From Selaginella moellendorffii (Eukaryota > Streptophyta > Lycopodiopsida > Selaginellales > Selaginellaceae): a stretch of 64,000 nt of DNA. Within the stretch, counting starts at the first letter, position 1, and each line of letters begins with the position of its first letter. Below the pieces are notes generated by a model. The model did not search any database. It saw only the letters and a list, made by a program, of their open reading frames with translations, and had not been told where the DNA came from. The translations under genes and the position numbers were made by a program. The stretch lies in contig NW_003314328.1 of assembly GCF_000143415.4 (NCBI RefSeq), forward strand, positions 125,916-189,915. The letters run 5' to 3'. Below, piece by piece: positions 10,614 through 21,860 of the stretch.

Positions 10614-11930
10614 CTGGTAGCTGCGTGAAATAGTAGAAACTCTAGAAAACAAAGTGGAAAAAAAAAAAAGAGGTAGATATGAAGTTTGGAGACAAGGAGG
10701 AAAACCTGGTGGGAAACTGTAGTCAAACTGGACCCTAAAGGTGAAGAGAAGGTGTAGAAAAGGTGTGAAAAGAGGAGGAAAATAGAAGAAAAAGAGTGAG
10801 TACCCAATAAACTTAACCTGTACCTGGATTTTGGCTCAGGAAAGTTTAATATGCAAATGCAGCCTCTTGATGACTTCCAGTATGCTCCAAGGATTGGCCG
10901 AAATCGAGAAAGAAAGAGAGGTAGAAGAGGGGATGCGTTGCCTAAGGGTGGTAAGTGTGGAAATGATGAAAGATGGAGTGATATAGTGGAGCACCGAGAT
11001 GGTGGTGGCACTCTGAAAAGGTGGCCATGGATAAGCATTGGCCTGTAGAGTAACCACTGACCACTTGGAGTAGGCAGTAACTGGTAACCAGTAACTAGTA
11101 ACAAGTAACCGGGGACCTATAACCTGTAACCGGTAACCACCTGCTCTTGCTCCTACTTTTGTGCCTGCTCCAGCATCGATATGGTGGAGTGATATGGTGG
11201 AGCGCTGAGATGGGGTGGCAGTTTGAGAAGGTGGCCAGTCTAATGTGTCGGACTGAAGAAGTCAGCAGCTAAAAAGATGTCGGAGTCACTAGGTTGCCGG
11301 TAAAGGGAGGTGGCATGTGTCCACTGAGTGCTAGACCAGAAGAAAGTGGCTTTGGCTTTTGTGGCCTCGCCTAAAGATCCACCTAGTTGCCTTGAGTGAA
11401 TAGGTTCATCTGGTTGGAAGAAAGTCACTCCAGAAAAGCTAGTGCGTCATCGGGAAATGGTCGTAAGGACATCTCGGAAACGGCATGTCCAAATGAGGTG
11501 GTGTCATTTGCTGCTGGTGCATGTATGTGTGTCCCTGGTATGGTGTAATTGTGACCTTAAACGGAGATGTGAATGATGGTGAAAGAATGAAAGATGCAAG
11601 ACGGGCATTTAGAGATAAGTGCAGGCAATGCTGCTGGAAGTGATTGGTGATGGAACTATGAGTGTAGATGATATGGAATGAGTGAAGGGAATGCGTGGGG
11701 TGTAGTAATGGTAAGGGAAGGGCCAAAGAACCTAAAACTTAGACTAAGCGAAGCGAGGAACCTCCATACAAACGGCAATGCAGCCTGAGCGTGAAATCCA
11801 AGGCATGGGCCATGGTCCAATGGAGAAACACCCTTTGAAAGTAAGAAAAGTAGCCATGAAAGTAAAGTAAAAGAAAGGAAGAAAAAGAAAAAGAAAAAGA
11901 AGAGAAAAGGAATGCCTCACCGGATGAAGC
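10614..11930. other. LTR-like and 3' untranslated retroelement sequence, no gene
   Basis: This stretch holds short A-rich and GGTAAC/AGTAAC repeats (10.6-11.15 kb) of the kind also seen at 29.38-29.45 kb, so it is retrotransposon LTR or leader. From about 11.2 to 11.93 kb it continues into the 3' untranslated part of the minus-strand gypsy element at 12-14 kb. Frames are open only over short, low-complexity stretches. Confidence 0.45.
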
Positions 11931-12153
11931 GTTTGAGATGAGAGTGGTTGTGAGCGTGTGGGAGCTCCCATCCATCAGCATCAACTAGCACATATGCTCC
12001 ACCTCCGATGTGTCGCTGGACAAAGTAGGGCCCGGTCCGGCGAGGGGAGAACTTCGAAGGTGGAGTAAACTCCTTGAGTAGAACAAGATCGCCATCCTCG
12101 AATGGTTCGGCAGACTGCTGGCAATCAATGACTGACTTGATCTTCTGCTTGCC

Positions 12154-12513
12154 TCAAAGGAGATGTTTTGATGTGGATCGTCGCTGTTCTTCCAAGGCAA
12201 GAACCTCCAAGTCACACGCATGAAGCTTGTCCTCATCGCTAAGCTGCATCGCTATTGTGTATCGAAGTGAAAGTGAGAGTGATGGCACTTGGATCTCCAC
12301 TAGAAGCACGGCCTCTGTCCCATAGACAAGGGAGAATGGGGTCGCAGAAATGGATGTCTTGAAGGACATCTGAAAGGCCCACAACGCCGTAACCAAGTGC
12401 TCATGCCAATGCCTTGGGTGATCCTCCACAAGCTTTGAGATGACTGTCTTCAATATCTTGTTGCTGGACTCCGCCTGGCCATTGCACTCAAGATAATAGC
12501 TGCTGCTCTTCAC
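12154..12513 (-). pseudogene. Gypsy integrase C-terminal part
   Basis: The 119-codon frame carries the conserved integrase-core end NGQAESSNKILKTVI, the HWHEHLVTALWAFQMSFKTS helix and the YGTEAVLLVEIQVPSL block. The reading continues with stops to about 11930 through DGDLVLLKEF and GPYFVQ. The catalytic-core beginning lies to the right in other frames (ISDRGSGF near 12580). Confidence 0.75.
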
Positions 12514-13871
12514 GTGCTTGACCTGTAGCTACTGGAGAGGATGCTGCATCACCTGTCCAAGGAAGCCACTGCCACGATCGGAAATCAAAACAGTAGGAAC
12601 TCCGAATTGGCAAATGATGTACTCGTAGACAAACTTTGCTGTAGACTGTTGATTTGCTTGTCGCAGAGGGGTAGCCTCAACCCATTTTGTGAAATAGTCC
12701 GTCGCCACGATGATGTATCACTGCCCTTTTGAGCTCAGTGGGTTGATTGGGCCGACAAAGTCAAGTCCCCACTGGAAAAAGGGACCTGGAGAAGTAATGA
12801 GCTAGAAAGGAAGACGTGGAACATGGCTCCGGGGGTTGAACCGTTGGCACTGCTCACATGCCTTTGCATAGGCCAAGCTGTCCTAGTGAATCCGAGGCCA
12901 AAAGTAGCCATGGTGCAAGAGGAGTTGTGCTGTGACCCATCCCGAGAAATGCCCCGCACAAGAGTGGAAAGCACGAAGGAGCTCAAGGACATCGTGTTCC
13001 CCCACACACCGCAACAAATCCTCCTGAGAAGTCCTCCCGTAAAGGTGTCTGTCGAGAAGGCAAAACTCCCGTGCTCAGATCTCCAATGCCTTTTGTTGCA
13101 CTAGTGAGGAATTTGTTGGGAACTGACCTGAATCCAGGTACATGGCAACGTCCTATAATGCTGCTGGGACCACAAAGGAAGTAGCTTCAGCAACCAAGAA
13201 CTCGCTCGGATCCATCACACGCTCCTGCCGTATGTGAAAAGTTGGCTGGAACTCTTGGATGGTCACAATCCAAGATAAAGTATGAGGATTGTGAACCGGT
13301 CACTAGAAAAGAAAGGTCAGCACATTAAAATAGACGTGGAAATGGATATGGGCTCCAGCGAGAAAGTGACAAAATTGCTCCAAGGTGTAAACAATAGCCA
13401 CTGCTTCTTTTTCCGCATCCACGTACTTCTTCTCAGTCTCCTTGAACAAATGTGATGCATAGTATGTTGCATGTGGTGGCTTGCCAGGCTGTGAACATTG
13501 GCAAAGGCATACTCCAAAAGCCTCTGTACCCGTTGTGATATAAATGTCGAAAGGAAGTTGTCGTTCTGGTGGTTGGAGTACCGGGGCCCAGAAAAATGGA
13601 ACGTTGTGTTGTAGTAGAGCTATCAGAGTTCGTTAACGTGCAGCATAGTTGTGGAGGAAATGGCAAAAAAAAACCCATTTACCTAAGGAAGCTGCGAAGC
13701 TACTTCAAGTTGGTTGGTGGGTTCCGATCCAAAATCTCCTGAGCCTTGGCTACCTGGGGTTTGATCCCATCCTAGGAGACATCAAAGCCTAGTAACTGGC
13801 CTTCAGTCACCCCAAATTTACACTTTTCTGGGTTTCAATGAAAACATGTGTTGTCAGCAGCGAGTGAAGTT

Positions 13872-14213
13872 CTATTCCAAGTGCACAAGGTGATCCTCAA
13901 AGGAGTCAGAGGTTGTGCACATATCATCCATATACACCCTCAAGGTGCCTCCAATCAAGTCGTGAAAGGCGTGGGTCATAAAGCGCTTTAAAGTAGTTCT
14001 GGCGTTACACAAGCCAAATGGGAGGACATGGAAAGCAAAGACGCCCCAAGGTGTCCAGAAGGCCGTAAGATCTCGATGATCCAGATGAATGAAGATCTGG
14101 TTGTACTTTGAAAAGCCATCCATGAAAGAGTAGTACTGGTGTCCAGCCATCTCATCTACAATCGCATCAATAAATGGAGTTGGAAAGTGACCCTTCGCAG
14201 TTGCCTTGTTCAA
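13872..14213 (-). pseudogene. Gypsy reverse transcriptase fragment
   Basis: A 113-codon open frame covers RT motifs 2 to 5, with the active-site box YMDDM and upstream FGLCNA. Canonical FSGYNQI is altered to FSKYNQI. It is disconnected from the RNase H part by stops. Confidence 0.75.
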
Positions 14214-14330
14214 GTCTCAAAAATCAACGCAGAGGCAGAGTTTTTCATTTGCCTTGCGTGCAGGGATGAGATTGGCCACCCACTCTAAGCTCTCGAAAGG
14301 GTAAATAAAGTGCCACAAATCGCCTAGCTC

Positions 14331-15429
14331 AAGCTCGCTCCACCCAACAGAAGGTCCACACGGATCCATTTGGGTAGTGAAGAGATCGCTCCAGGATCAC
14401 CAGTCCCAATAGGATTGCTGGCTTCATGGTTCACTATCTTCTTTGGTCCCCCTGGTTGATCAAAAAGAGGACTCAATAGTGGACCAATCAGTGGCAGAAG
14501 TCCCGCCCCTAGGAAAAAAGCAAAAAAAAAAAAAAAAAAAAAGAAAAAAAGCAAGAAGAGGGCCACGTTTGACTGGAGGAATGGAAGCTTGAAGCACTAG
14601 AAAGGGACAGAAGCACCCGAGAAGCAAAATAAGTGCCAATCACTCCAAGTTCTGGTCCTTAGAACACAAGGACACTAGAAAGGCATTTCACGGGCGTGGT
14701 AGCAATGGACGAACATAGACAGTCTGACAGACTTGGATTGATACTCAGCAGCACTTGGGACAGCTCTCAATGACCCACAAAGATTGTCCTCTCCTGCACC
14801 CATGAATCGGCAAAACAAGGTCCTCCCTCGAACCTCAGAACTGCAGAAAGTGTCATGGCAAGGGGCACACAGGTATGGACGTTGATCAGTTGTTCCACCT
14901 CCAGATCATTTTTCACATGGTCGGGAGCATCCCTCCCCAAGAATCCATGAACCGCCCGATCAAAAATTTCTTCCCGCTCAGATGAAGCCCATGCGAGAAA
15001 TGGCTAAGTCCCAAGCACGGTCAGGATTGTCTGAAAAAAGATCCAACGGCCTGGAGTAGACAGTGACAAACACCAAAAAATCACGCACAGGGACAACCGT
15101 ACACGTACCGAGCCGATCAGCATCGCAACCATTGAATCCTGAGAGGCAAGCTCCAACCGAAGGATCTACTGCCTTCCCCACGCACAAGTCCCAGCCACGG
15201 CTAAGATCAACTGTGGCAAGATCGCACGGTCCAGAATGGATGGGAAAGACGACGAAGGAAAAGAAAAATGTCACCATCTCCCACGTGTCACCAGGGAACA
15301 CTCCCCCCCCCGGGCCAAGAGCAGTAGCAACAACCTTAAACTAGCCCTTGCCCGGAAAAGTTGAATCGAGTTCGAGAGCGACTGGAGAGTGGAAGAAAGC
15401 AAGCTGAGAAAGGAGAAAAGAAGAGGAAA
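14331..15429. other. Unassigned repetitive sequence left of DNA-transposon copy 1
   Basis: It contains an A-rich tract at about 14520-14550 and one 107-codon minus-strand frame (15301-14978). That frame has internal similarity (PLDLFSDNPDRAWDLA and PCDLATVDLSRGWDLC share a D-L-x-x-x-x-x-D-x-x-R-x-WDL pattern), so a tandemly duplicated coding relic is possible. I do not recognise it. It ends exactly at the terminal repeat of copy 1. Confidence 0.35.
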
Positions 15430-15451
15430 GCTCTATTTCGTTAAAGTGGGA
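15430..15451 (+). repeat. Terminal inverted repeat, left end of copy 1
   Basis: 22 bp beginning GCTCTATTTCG and ending AAGTGGGA, identical to the other three element ends. Just inside, AAGTGGG and CCCACTT are arranged as an inverted repeat about 11 bp apart, which could form a subterminal hairpin. Confidence 0.85.
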
Positions 15452-15869
15452 ATTGTCATTATCCCACTTGTAAAATAAAGTTTCCAAACCTTTATATAGT
15501 ATATAAATATAACAAAATTCAACTGCATTGAGGCACATGCCATTTTATTTTAAACAAGGAAATGTCTACTCAATCACTTCTCCTCCCCCTGCCACTGCTT
15601 CACCTCTCTCTTCTCCTTGTCATCGTCGTCCAATTTCTTTCCATCCTTTTAATATTGGCTCAGTTGCTCCGAGTCTAGGTGGAGCCCAAGTCCCCATTCA
15701 ATCTTTACTTTCCCCTTATTAATAAAACAACTTCGTAGACTTCTAATAACATGCTGTAACACTTCTAGTATAATGCAAATCCTCTCAAAGAATTGTCTTT
15801 TAATATTAATACAATGGCATGGAACCCCATGCCATAATAAGTTACATTTTTAAATAAATACATGCCATC

Positions 15870-18800
15870 TCAGACTGTTATTTTTTGCCTCCAACGCCTA
15901 TACAATAATCTTGGAATTTCATCACTCTCCACACTATCAGGATTTAAACCCAATAGTAATGCCATCTCTTCTCTAATACGTTCACGCTCATGTTCAATGG
16001 TCAAAGAACCCATCCGGTTGAGCAGATTATGGAGATGCGGATAGTGCTTGGCTAGACAATATACATGCCATAAATGATGACTGGTGTCTGTCCGATCAAA
16101 TGGCTTCTGATATACCGTTCCATCTGCCATTTGGTTGATTTCTGCAGCCACCTCCTGGACTGGCCGGTTCTCTATCACCATCGCTTCAAGCCGTTTTGCA
16201 AGGTCCCCTAGAACATACGGTTTCTTCTCCCTAGTTTCCATACTGCAAGAGATGGGGTGCACTGCATATGTGTGCGTGTTCGCTGCAGTTTTAATCGGCA
16301 AGTCATCGATGATGAGGATTTCACTTGACCTAGCAGTCCGGTTCATCACTACAGCCTCTGGCTTGACGAAGATGGGCTTGCTACCCCTCACATGGACCAT
16401 AGTCAAGCAATCCTCCTGCGTTAGGAGAAAGTCAAATGGTAATATTACTCGTGTCTGATCGTGCATCATCTGTAGCAACGTTAATGCATTGTGGCGCATC
16501 ATGGATGTCCAAACTCCCAATTGCAAATTGAACCCGGCCCTCTGTTTTAAGTGTCGCATGGTCATTATTAGATCCCGCAGTTTCTCCCGTGTGATTAATG
16601 TGAATCTGTCTCTTTTGACCAACTTGCGACCGCAGGCTTTGGAGGGTGTAGTGACATTCGAGGACGAGCCACGCTCATGGGAGAAAAGGACACCGTTCAG
16701 ATCAAAAACGATACAGTACTTTCGCCGTGACTCTGAAATGAAATGCGTCAGCATAAAAAATGGTACAAGTCAATTTTACCATCTACAATATTAGCGAATG
16801 GTGCTCCCGATGGTCGTTCAGAGGGTTTTGGTCGAGGAAACGTGAAAGGCGGAAATACTCTCCCCTGCAATGTGGGGTCAATCGCATCTGATGGCGTGTG
16901 GGCACATGCCATTTCAGCTGTAGACTCTGGTACAACTGGCTCAACAGTGGCATGGGGTGGTTCCGATGGCGTGTGATCACACGCCATTTCAGCTGGTGCC
17001 TCCGTTGGCAAAGTGGACATGACCGAACAGGCAGCAGGGGCGGTGTAGGGAGGTTCCAACGGCGCGTAGTCAGACGATTGGGCACACGTTGAGTCCGTTG
17101 GAAATGAGGATACGACCGGCTCGGCGGCTGGGGCGGCCTCATGCAGGTCCAATGGCGCCTGGTCACCATCAGTTGGATACGTGGACAAGATTGACTCAGT
17201 GGTATGGGCAGCATCAAGTGGAGCGTGGTCAGCTTGCTTGGCGTTGATATGGATAGTAGCCTCCACCAGCTCTGATGACTCTTGCAGGCAAGTAGAGTCC
17301 ACTGGCGGATCCATATGCATGTCCAAATATCTCCCTTCGATTGAGATGGTATCCTCCCTACTGGCTACTAAAAAAAAACTCATTAGCACATTGAATCGAC
17401 TATACTGTATTTACCATCAACTGCTATTGGGCGCACTACTGATTCTGAAGGATTGGACATACGTTTCGACCCTTGCTTGGCACTATCCTTCCTCGACACT
17501 AAAGGCTAGAGTTTGTATCTTAATTCAACTGAATAATCTCTACTTACCATTTCTTCTGCGACCTACATGGACAATGTTAGAAATGGTAAAAGGTTAGGAA
17601 TGGATGTACTATTATTTACCTGATGGTTTGTCTTGTATGACCTTCCTCCGCTGCTCTTTGGCCACCTCAAGCTGGCCATCATCGTCATCATCGTCATCGT
17701 CGTTATTGTGATCGTCACCATTGTGAGGACCATCCAAGTCCTCTTCGTCCTCCTCTTCTTCGTCCTCCTCTTCTTTGTCCTCCTCTTCGTCCTTCTGCTC
17801 TTCCTGCTCATTATCTTTCTCTGGCTCCTCATCCCCCTCCTGCATTTCTTCCATAGGCTGCTCAGGCTGGATGGCTTGTTTTTCCAGGACCATCTTGGGA
17901 AAATCATCTGGCCGAGTCTCCATCTCAAAATACAAGACATCCATAGCCTGTTTCAGTGCTTGACCTAGGACCGTATCCTCACCCGACTGTCTTAACATGG
18001 TTTCTGCACGTTCTTGCACCCTTCGAAGACGACGAGATGAGAAAAACGTGGCCCTAACTTGAAAAGCATCCCTCATCCATTGTACCTCTCCATTGAGATT
18101 GGGGAAGGGGAGTCCGCCATAGGAATTTGAGTCAGGAGGTGGTGACTGGCTCCTTTCACTCAGCCCTTGATCTGCAATGAATGGCATGAGCACACACGCC
18201 ATAACTGCGAGGCATTACCTATCATCTTTTCGTTGCCCTTCTTCCTTTTTGAATCAAACGCCTCTGATCCTGACGATTGTCCAACGTGCTTTCGCTTTTT
18301 ATGACCACTGTCAGTTTGAGCTTGACTGGTGCTTGCCTGTTTTGCCTTTGAAGAAGTGTCTCCTGCAAGGAATGGCATGAGACCACACGCTATTGCAAAT
18401 ATAATTTGTACCTCCTTTTTTCCTATTGCTTGTCTGTTTGTCCTTCTTCGACGCGCCACCAGTGCACTTTTCAGTCCTCGTGTCTGAATATTCACAACGA
18501 TCTATAATCAAAATGGCGTGAGGCCTCACGTGACCTTACCTTGTGCAGGTTGTGAGCTCGGCCTAACATCAGTAGCTGTTAACGCCGTTTCAGCATTTGG
18601 GGGTGGCCACGCTCCTGCATACAGAGCTTGTGAGATAACATTTAAACTTAAAGTGCGTACTCACCAGGTTCGCAGAGAAGATACTGTTTTTCTTTGGCAA
18701 CTATAATTATATGCTCCATTGAAGTCACCTCTTCAATGGAGTTTGTCACCGCAACACACGGGACACCCTTGAGTAGTGCGGCTCGAAAGAATAGTCTGCC

Positions 18801-21448
18801 GCAGTTGTACTCGACAACGCATTTGCCCTTGGAGTCACCTGCTATTGCATTGAAGACCCAGCTAAGCATTTCCCATGCTGCACCTGGAGCTTTCTTTGGA
18901 TTCGAAAGCTCCATAGCCGTCTTCAGTTCCTCAGGCACGGGTAAATTGACCTCCCTCAGATCAATTCGATCGGCCTTGTTGAACGAAGCTGGGAAGTCAC
19001 TCCAGTCCCACTCTGCTGCAGGACCAATAACAAGGGCGAGTGTGAAGATGCGGACATTCGTCGGTATCTTCTTCTTAGCCATTATCCCATGGATCTCCCG
19101 CATCTCCTTGCCTTTCAACCGAGCCTTCACCTCGTTCAAGGCCTTCCAGAATTTGTGATAGGATTCGGAGTCGTAGATCATATAGTGGACTGAAGATTCC
19201 ACCTCCGCAAGTCCCACCATTAAGTCAATGATGGAGCTGACTTCGTCTGCATGAGTGATCTCCTCGTTTGTGAAGTCCATCACACAAAAGATGTTCTTGA
19301 CCTGCTCATCTCCACGGGAAACGATGCTCCTCCACCTTTGATCCTCATCCGAATTCACGTATACCCGGTAAGGTTCTCGATAGGCCTCTACTGCGGGGTC
19401 AAGCTGTTTCTGAAGCCGGCGGTCGACATCCCTCTTAATGAAATTTGGATACTGATCCAACTTCTCAGCTTTACTTTTCGTGGCATCCCGCAGCAGATCG
19501 ATGAACTTGGGGGCCCCCTTCACGTACTCGTCGATGTCTTCATTTGACAAGTCCAGCTCTTCCATCATCTCTTGCGTGGTGTCGATGCTCACCCTCTTCA
19601 CGGCCACTTGCTCGAAGATCCAATCCTTCAATAGCGCACGAGCTCTCAGAGTCGTGCACAAGTCCTCGTATGTCACAATATGGCCGGGAGTCATTTTGGT
19701 CTTGTTGAAGACTACCTCACCACGTAGAAGAGCATTAGCCACTGTCAGAAGGTCATCGTCGTCTAGAGACCGCGAGAAACGCAAGGCGTTGAGCTTCAAA
19801 TCATTGGGCTTCCGGCCGTCCTCCACACCCATTGAGTTTAGCAACTCCCCGTCATGGTACCTCCTCAGCACATCTACCCATTTGTCAAAAACAACTTTTG
19901 TCGCGAGTAGAATGTTATGGATGCTGAGTGTGTCATTGACCCCCAGTGTTTTCGAGAGAAGACTCGAGAATTCCTGCAATGGAAATGGCGTGAGGCCACA
20001 TGCTATGCCACATGCAACGAGGCTTACCTGCCAGGCACTAGTTGCTAGTGCACGTCCTTGTCCTGGTTTTTGTGGCTTCTTCAGTTGAACCCAGAGCTTC
20101 CGTATTCGTGCCAATGTCTCGTGCAGACCCGATTTGTAGCACGTTTCTTGCTTGACATTCTGCGCGTGGGAGATGGATATGATAGATCGGAGGGGCGAGT
20201 TGCCTTTTATCAGGCGGACAACTCTTGTCTTGAAGACTTTCTTCACCTCCTCACCCACCATAATATCCAGAACTATCTCTTGCATCGCCAAGCTAGAATG
20301 CTGCCCGGAGACAGCATAGAACCGGATGTTCTGATCGTGCAACACCTTCCTATTGATCAAGTTTGGAAACCTCGTCTCGCCCTTCATTGTTTGGTAGTAG
20401 GGGATCACGTCTGCGATGTCGGGTGTTTCTGGACTTGTCAGCATCTTCTGCTTCAGTTTCTCCACCCACTCATCAGATACTAGCCTGTGGTTGTATTTGC
20501 TTTGGATGTCGATACGGCTCACGTTGATTGTATATACTTTGTTGGAATAGTAACAAGTACTATTATCTGCGACGATTTTTGCTGCCTCTTCTTGCTCTTT
20601 CTGCTCTTTGCGGCTCTTCTTTTTGGTGGGTGTAGTGTTCGAACCCGAGGCAATGGCATCACCGAGTAGCTTCTTTTTTGGAGCAGCAGAGTCGGACGTC
20701 GGCTTGAGCTTGACCACCCTTTTCTGCTTCGGGGTAGTTTCCAGATCGACCCCCTTCCCCTTCGCTTCGCGAACTGGAGGCACTCTCAACGGCTCAATGT
20801 TGGAATATAGTTTTTGAACATCGCCGTAGGTGAGGTCTGTGGATTCCATGTGATCTTCATAGACCCGCAGCGTCTTTGAAATTGTGGGCCTCCTGGACAA
20901 CCTCTCCCTAGCTCCCTCTAGGAATTCCTCATAGCCCCTGCCCCCCTTCGGGAAGCTGCTAGGATGTGCAAGGTGGATCTTGAAGGCAGACGCTGTCTCT
21001 ACCACAAGTGCCAATCCATATTCTTGCATGGAACTGCATGGAGTGTCTGTCACTTGGATGAGGATCCCCATGCATTCTTTTCTCCCACCATCTGTGTTGT
21101 ACAGCATCAGATCCTCGCCTTCCATCCCGAAAGTCCAACTGGTGAGCTCCTCCCCCTTCTCTGCATCCACATTGACAGTGGCTGGAAGAAGAACGCAATT
21201 CCTCGCCTCTTCAGAAATGCACAACAATTAGAGCTGACAGATGAAAAGCTAGCAACTGGAAATAACGTGAGGCCACACGCCATTCACCACTGCATCAGAT
21301 GTCTTGAGGCTGCATCCTAAGATGGCGTGAGGCTACACACCATCTGTAACCAGACTGCACTCGAGAGCCCAATCGGTGCATGCCAATGTTGCTACTGAAT
21401 GGCATGTGGCCTCATGCTATTTTCTACTTGGCCTAAAAGACTTACCAT
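15870..21448 (-). CDS. Gene B, copy 1: ParB-like / acidic / FCP1-like HAD phosphatase fusion, 11 exons, about 1633 aa
   Basis: Exons (minus strand): ATG at 21448-21446 (end of exon 1), then 21206-20028, 19973-18665, 18614-18540, 18501-18412, 18362-18219, 18171-17620, 17562-17548, 17498-17415, 17367-16780 and 16732-15870. All joins keep frame: the first two introns are phase 0, the other eight phase 1. Residues about 225-315 resemble ParB/sulfiredoxin-like domains (VYTINVSRIDI, then YAVSGQHSSLAM). Residues 150-210 and 880-930 are Lys-rich. A D/E-rich tract lies near residues 1030-1090. Residues 1347-1633 are an FCP1/SCP-type HAD domain: FDLNGVL (DxN in place of DxD), GVWTSM, and IIDDLPIK. It is probably nuclear and may bind DNA and dephosphorylate protein; this is inference from domains. 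No ATG exists in exon 2 before residue 29, which supports the spliced start. Exon 8 is only 15 nt. In IIDD(L)PIK copy 2 has Ser where copy 1 has Leu; Ser is usual in this family. Confidence 0.75.
16891..16987. repeat. Two palindromes translated inside gene B exon 10, copy 1
   Basis: The unit at 16966-16987 is an exact 22-bp palindrome (ATGGCGTGTGA and its complement). The unit at 16891-16913 is imperfect. Both are read in frame in gene B as MAC-D-HTPS and MAC-A-HTPS. They lie in a run of imperfect 27-32 residue repeats rich in Pro, Thr, Glu and Ala (DHAPLD, DQAPLD, SDYAPLE). Confidence 0.8.
18172..18218 (-). repeat. 47-nt intron 6 of gene B filled by a palindrome, copy 1
   Basis: The intron reads GTAATGCCTCG...TTGCAG on the minus strand. 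The palindrome takes up 22 of its 47 nt and ends a few bases before the AG. Its removal is required to keep frame, because 47 is not a multiple of three. Confidence 0.75.
18363..18411 (-). repeat. 49-nt intron 5 of gene B filled by a palindrome, copy 1
   Basis: GTACAAATTATATT is followed by the palindrome, whose second arm lies 9 bases before the 3' AG (CTTGCAG). The intron is phase 1 and must be spliced to maintain frame. Confidence 0.75.
18502..18539 (-). repeat. 38-nt intron 4 of gene B, almost entirely palindrome, copy 1
   Basis: GTAAGGTCACGTGAGGCCTC is followed by ACGCCATTTTGATTATAG, total 38 nt. This is at the lower limit of known spliceosomal introns. Both copies have the same 38 nt. 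Without removal the frame shifts, and both flanking exons are in phase 1. Confidence 0.7.
19974..20027 (-). repeat. 54-nt intron 2 of gene B with palindrome, copy 1
   Basis: GTAAGCCTCGTTGC opens the intron and TTCCATTGCAG closes it, with one palindrome (19985-20006) between. Because 54 is a multiple of three and no stop occurs, an unspliced form would also be read through, adding 18 residues. Confidence 0.7.
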
Positions 21449-21860
21449 TTGAAGTCGAATGGAGGCCGTGACAATCGAGGCCGGACTCGCTGGCGAATGT
21501 GCACTGTGTGTGCAGCGGATCGTAGCAGCAAGGCTACTCTGCCACTTACAGTTGGAGAGTGGCGCTGAAATCTCCCGGGACGCCAAGTGGGCTGCGTGTG
21601 GGTGGCGGAGTGGGCGGCGAAGTTACAAACTGGGTGTGTCTTGAAGTGGACGCCGATGCACACGAGCGCGATGCGAGCGCGAGTGGACGCCGATGCACAC
21701 GAGAAACCTGTAGAGAAGTGAGCATGATCGCGAGTGGGAGCGCGATGCGAGTGGGAGCGCAAGTGTGATGCGAGCGCGAGCGCGAGTGTGATGCGAGTGC
21801 GAGCGCGAGTGTGATGCGAGCGCGAGTACGAAGCAAAATGCAAAACCTAACCTCACACGC
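21449..21860 (-). promoter_or_regulatory. Gene B exon 1/5' UTR with GCGAG-rich array, copy 1
   Basis: The region upstream of the ATG contains many short GCGAGCGCGAGTG-type repeats (about 21655-21835). Copy 2 has the same region but shorter, so the array is length-variable. It is unusually CpG-rich compared with the AT-rich intergenic DNA beyond 21900. I take it as the leader and promoter-proximal region of gene B; no TATA box was chosen with confidence. Confidence 0.45.

Larger units (their letters stand above)
11930..14330 (-). mobile_element. Second Ty3/gypsy pol relic (Tat/Athila-like)
   Basis: On the minus strand, RT blocks at 14213-13872 (HFPTPFIDAIVDEMAGHQYYSF, FGLCNARTTLKRFM, RVYMDDM catalytic box) are followed by an RNase H remnant near 13520-13310 (FKETEKKYVDAEKEAVAIVY), an integrase zinc-binding/core region (about 13000-12540) and the integrase end at 12513-11930 (SSSYYLECNGQAESSNKILK, LVYGTEAVLLVEIQVPSLSL, GPYFVQ). 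Stops interrupt every domain junction. The KSSxYYPxxNGQAE-type motif and the order of the domains place it in Ty3/gypsy; Tat/Athila affinity is my judgement from the integrase motif. Its LTRs were not delimited. Confidence 0.75.

Noticed and set aside
10613-15429. A complete LTR pair for the 12-14 kb gypsy element
   Set aside because: I could not find two matching ends with TG/CA borders and a target duplication, so no LTR was called.
17620-18000. Plus-strand Val/Ile/Leu-rich frames opposite the acidic tract
   Set aside because: They are the antisense of D/E-rich gene B codons, and no start or splice context supports them.
18513-18534. TCACGTGA inside some palindromes, which matches the core of bacterial parS
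   Set aside because: Only a few units have it and it arises from arm variation. It is not evidence for a bacterial-type parS.
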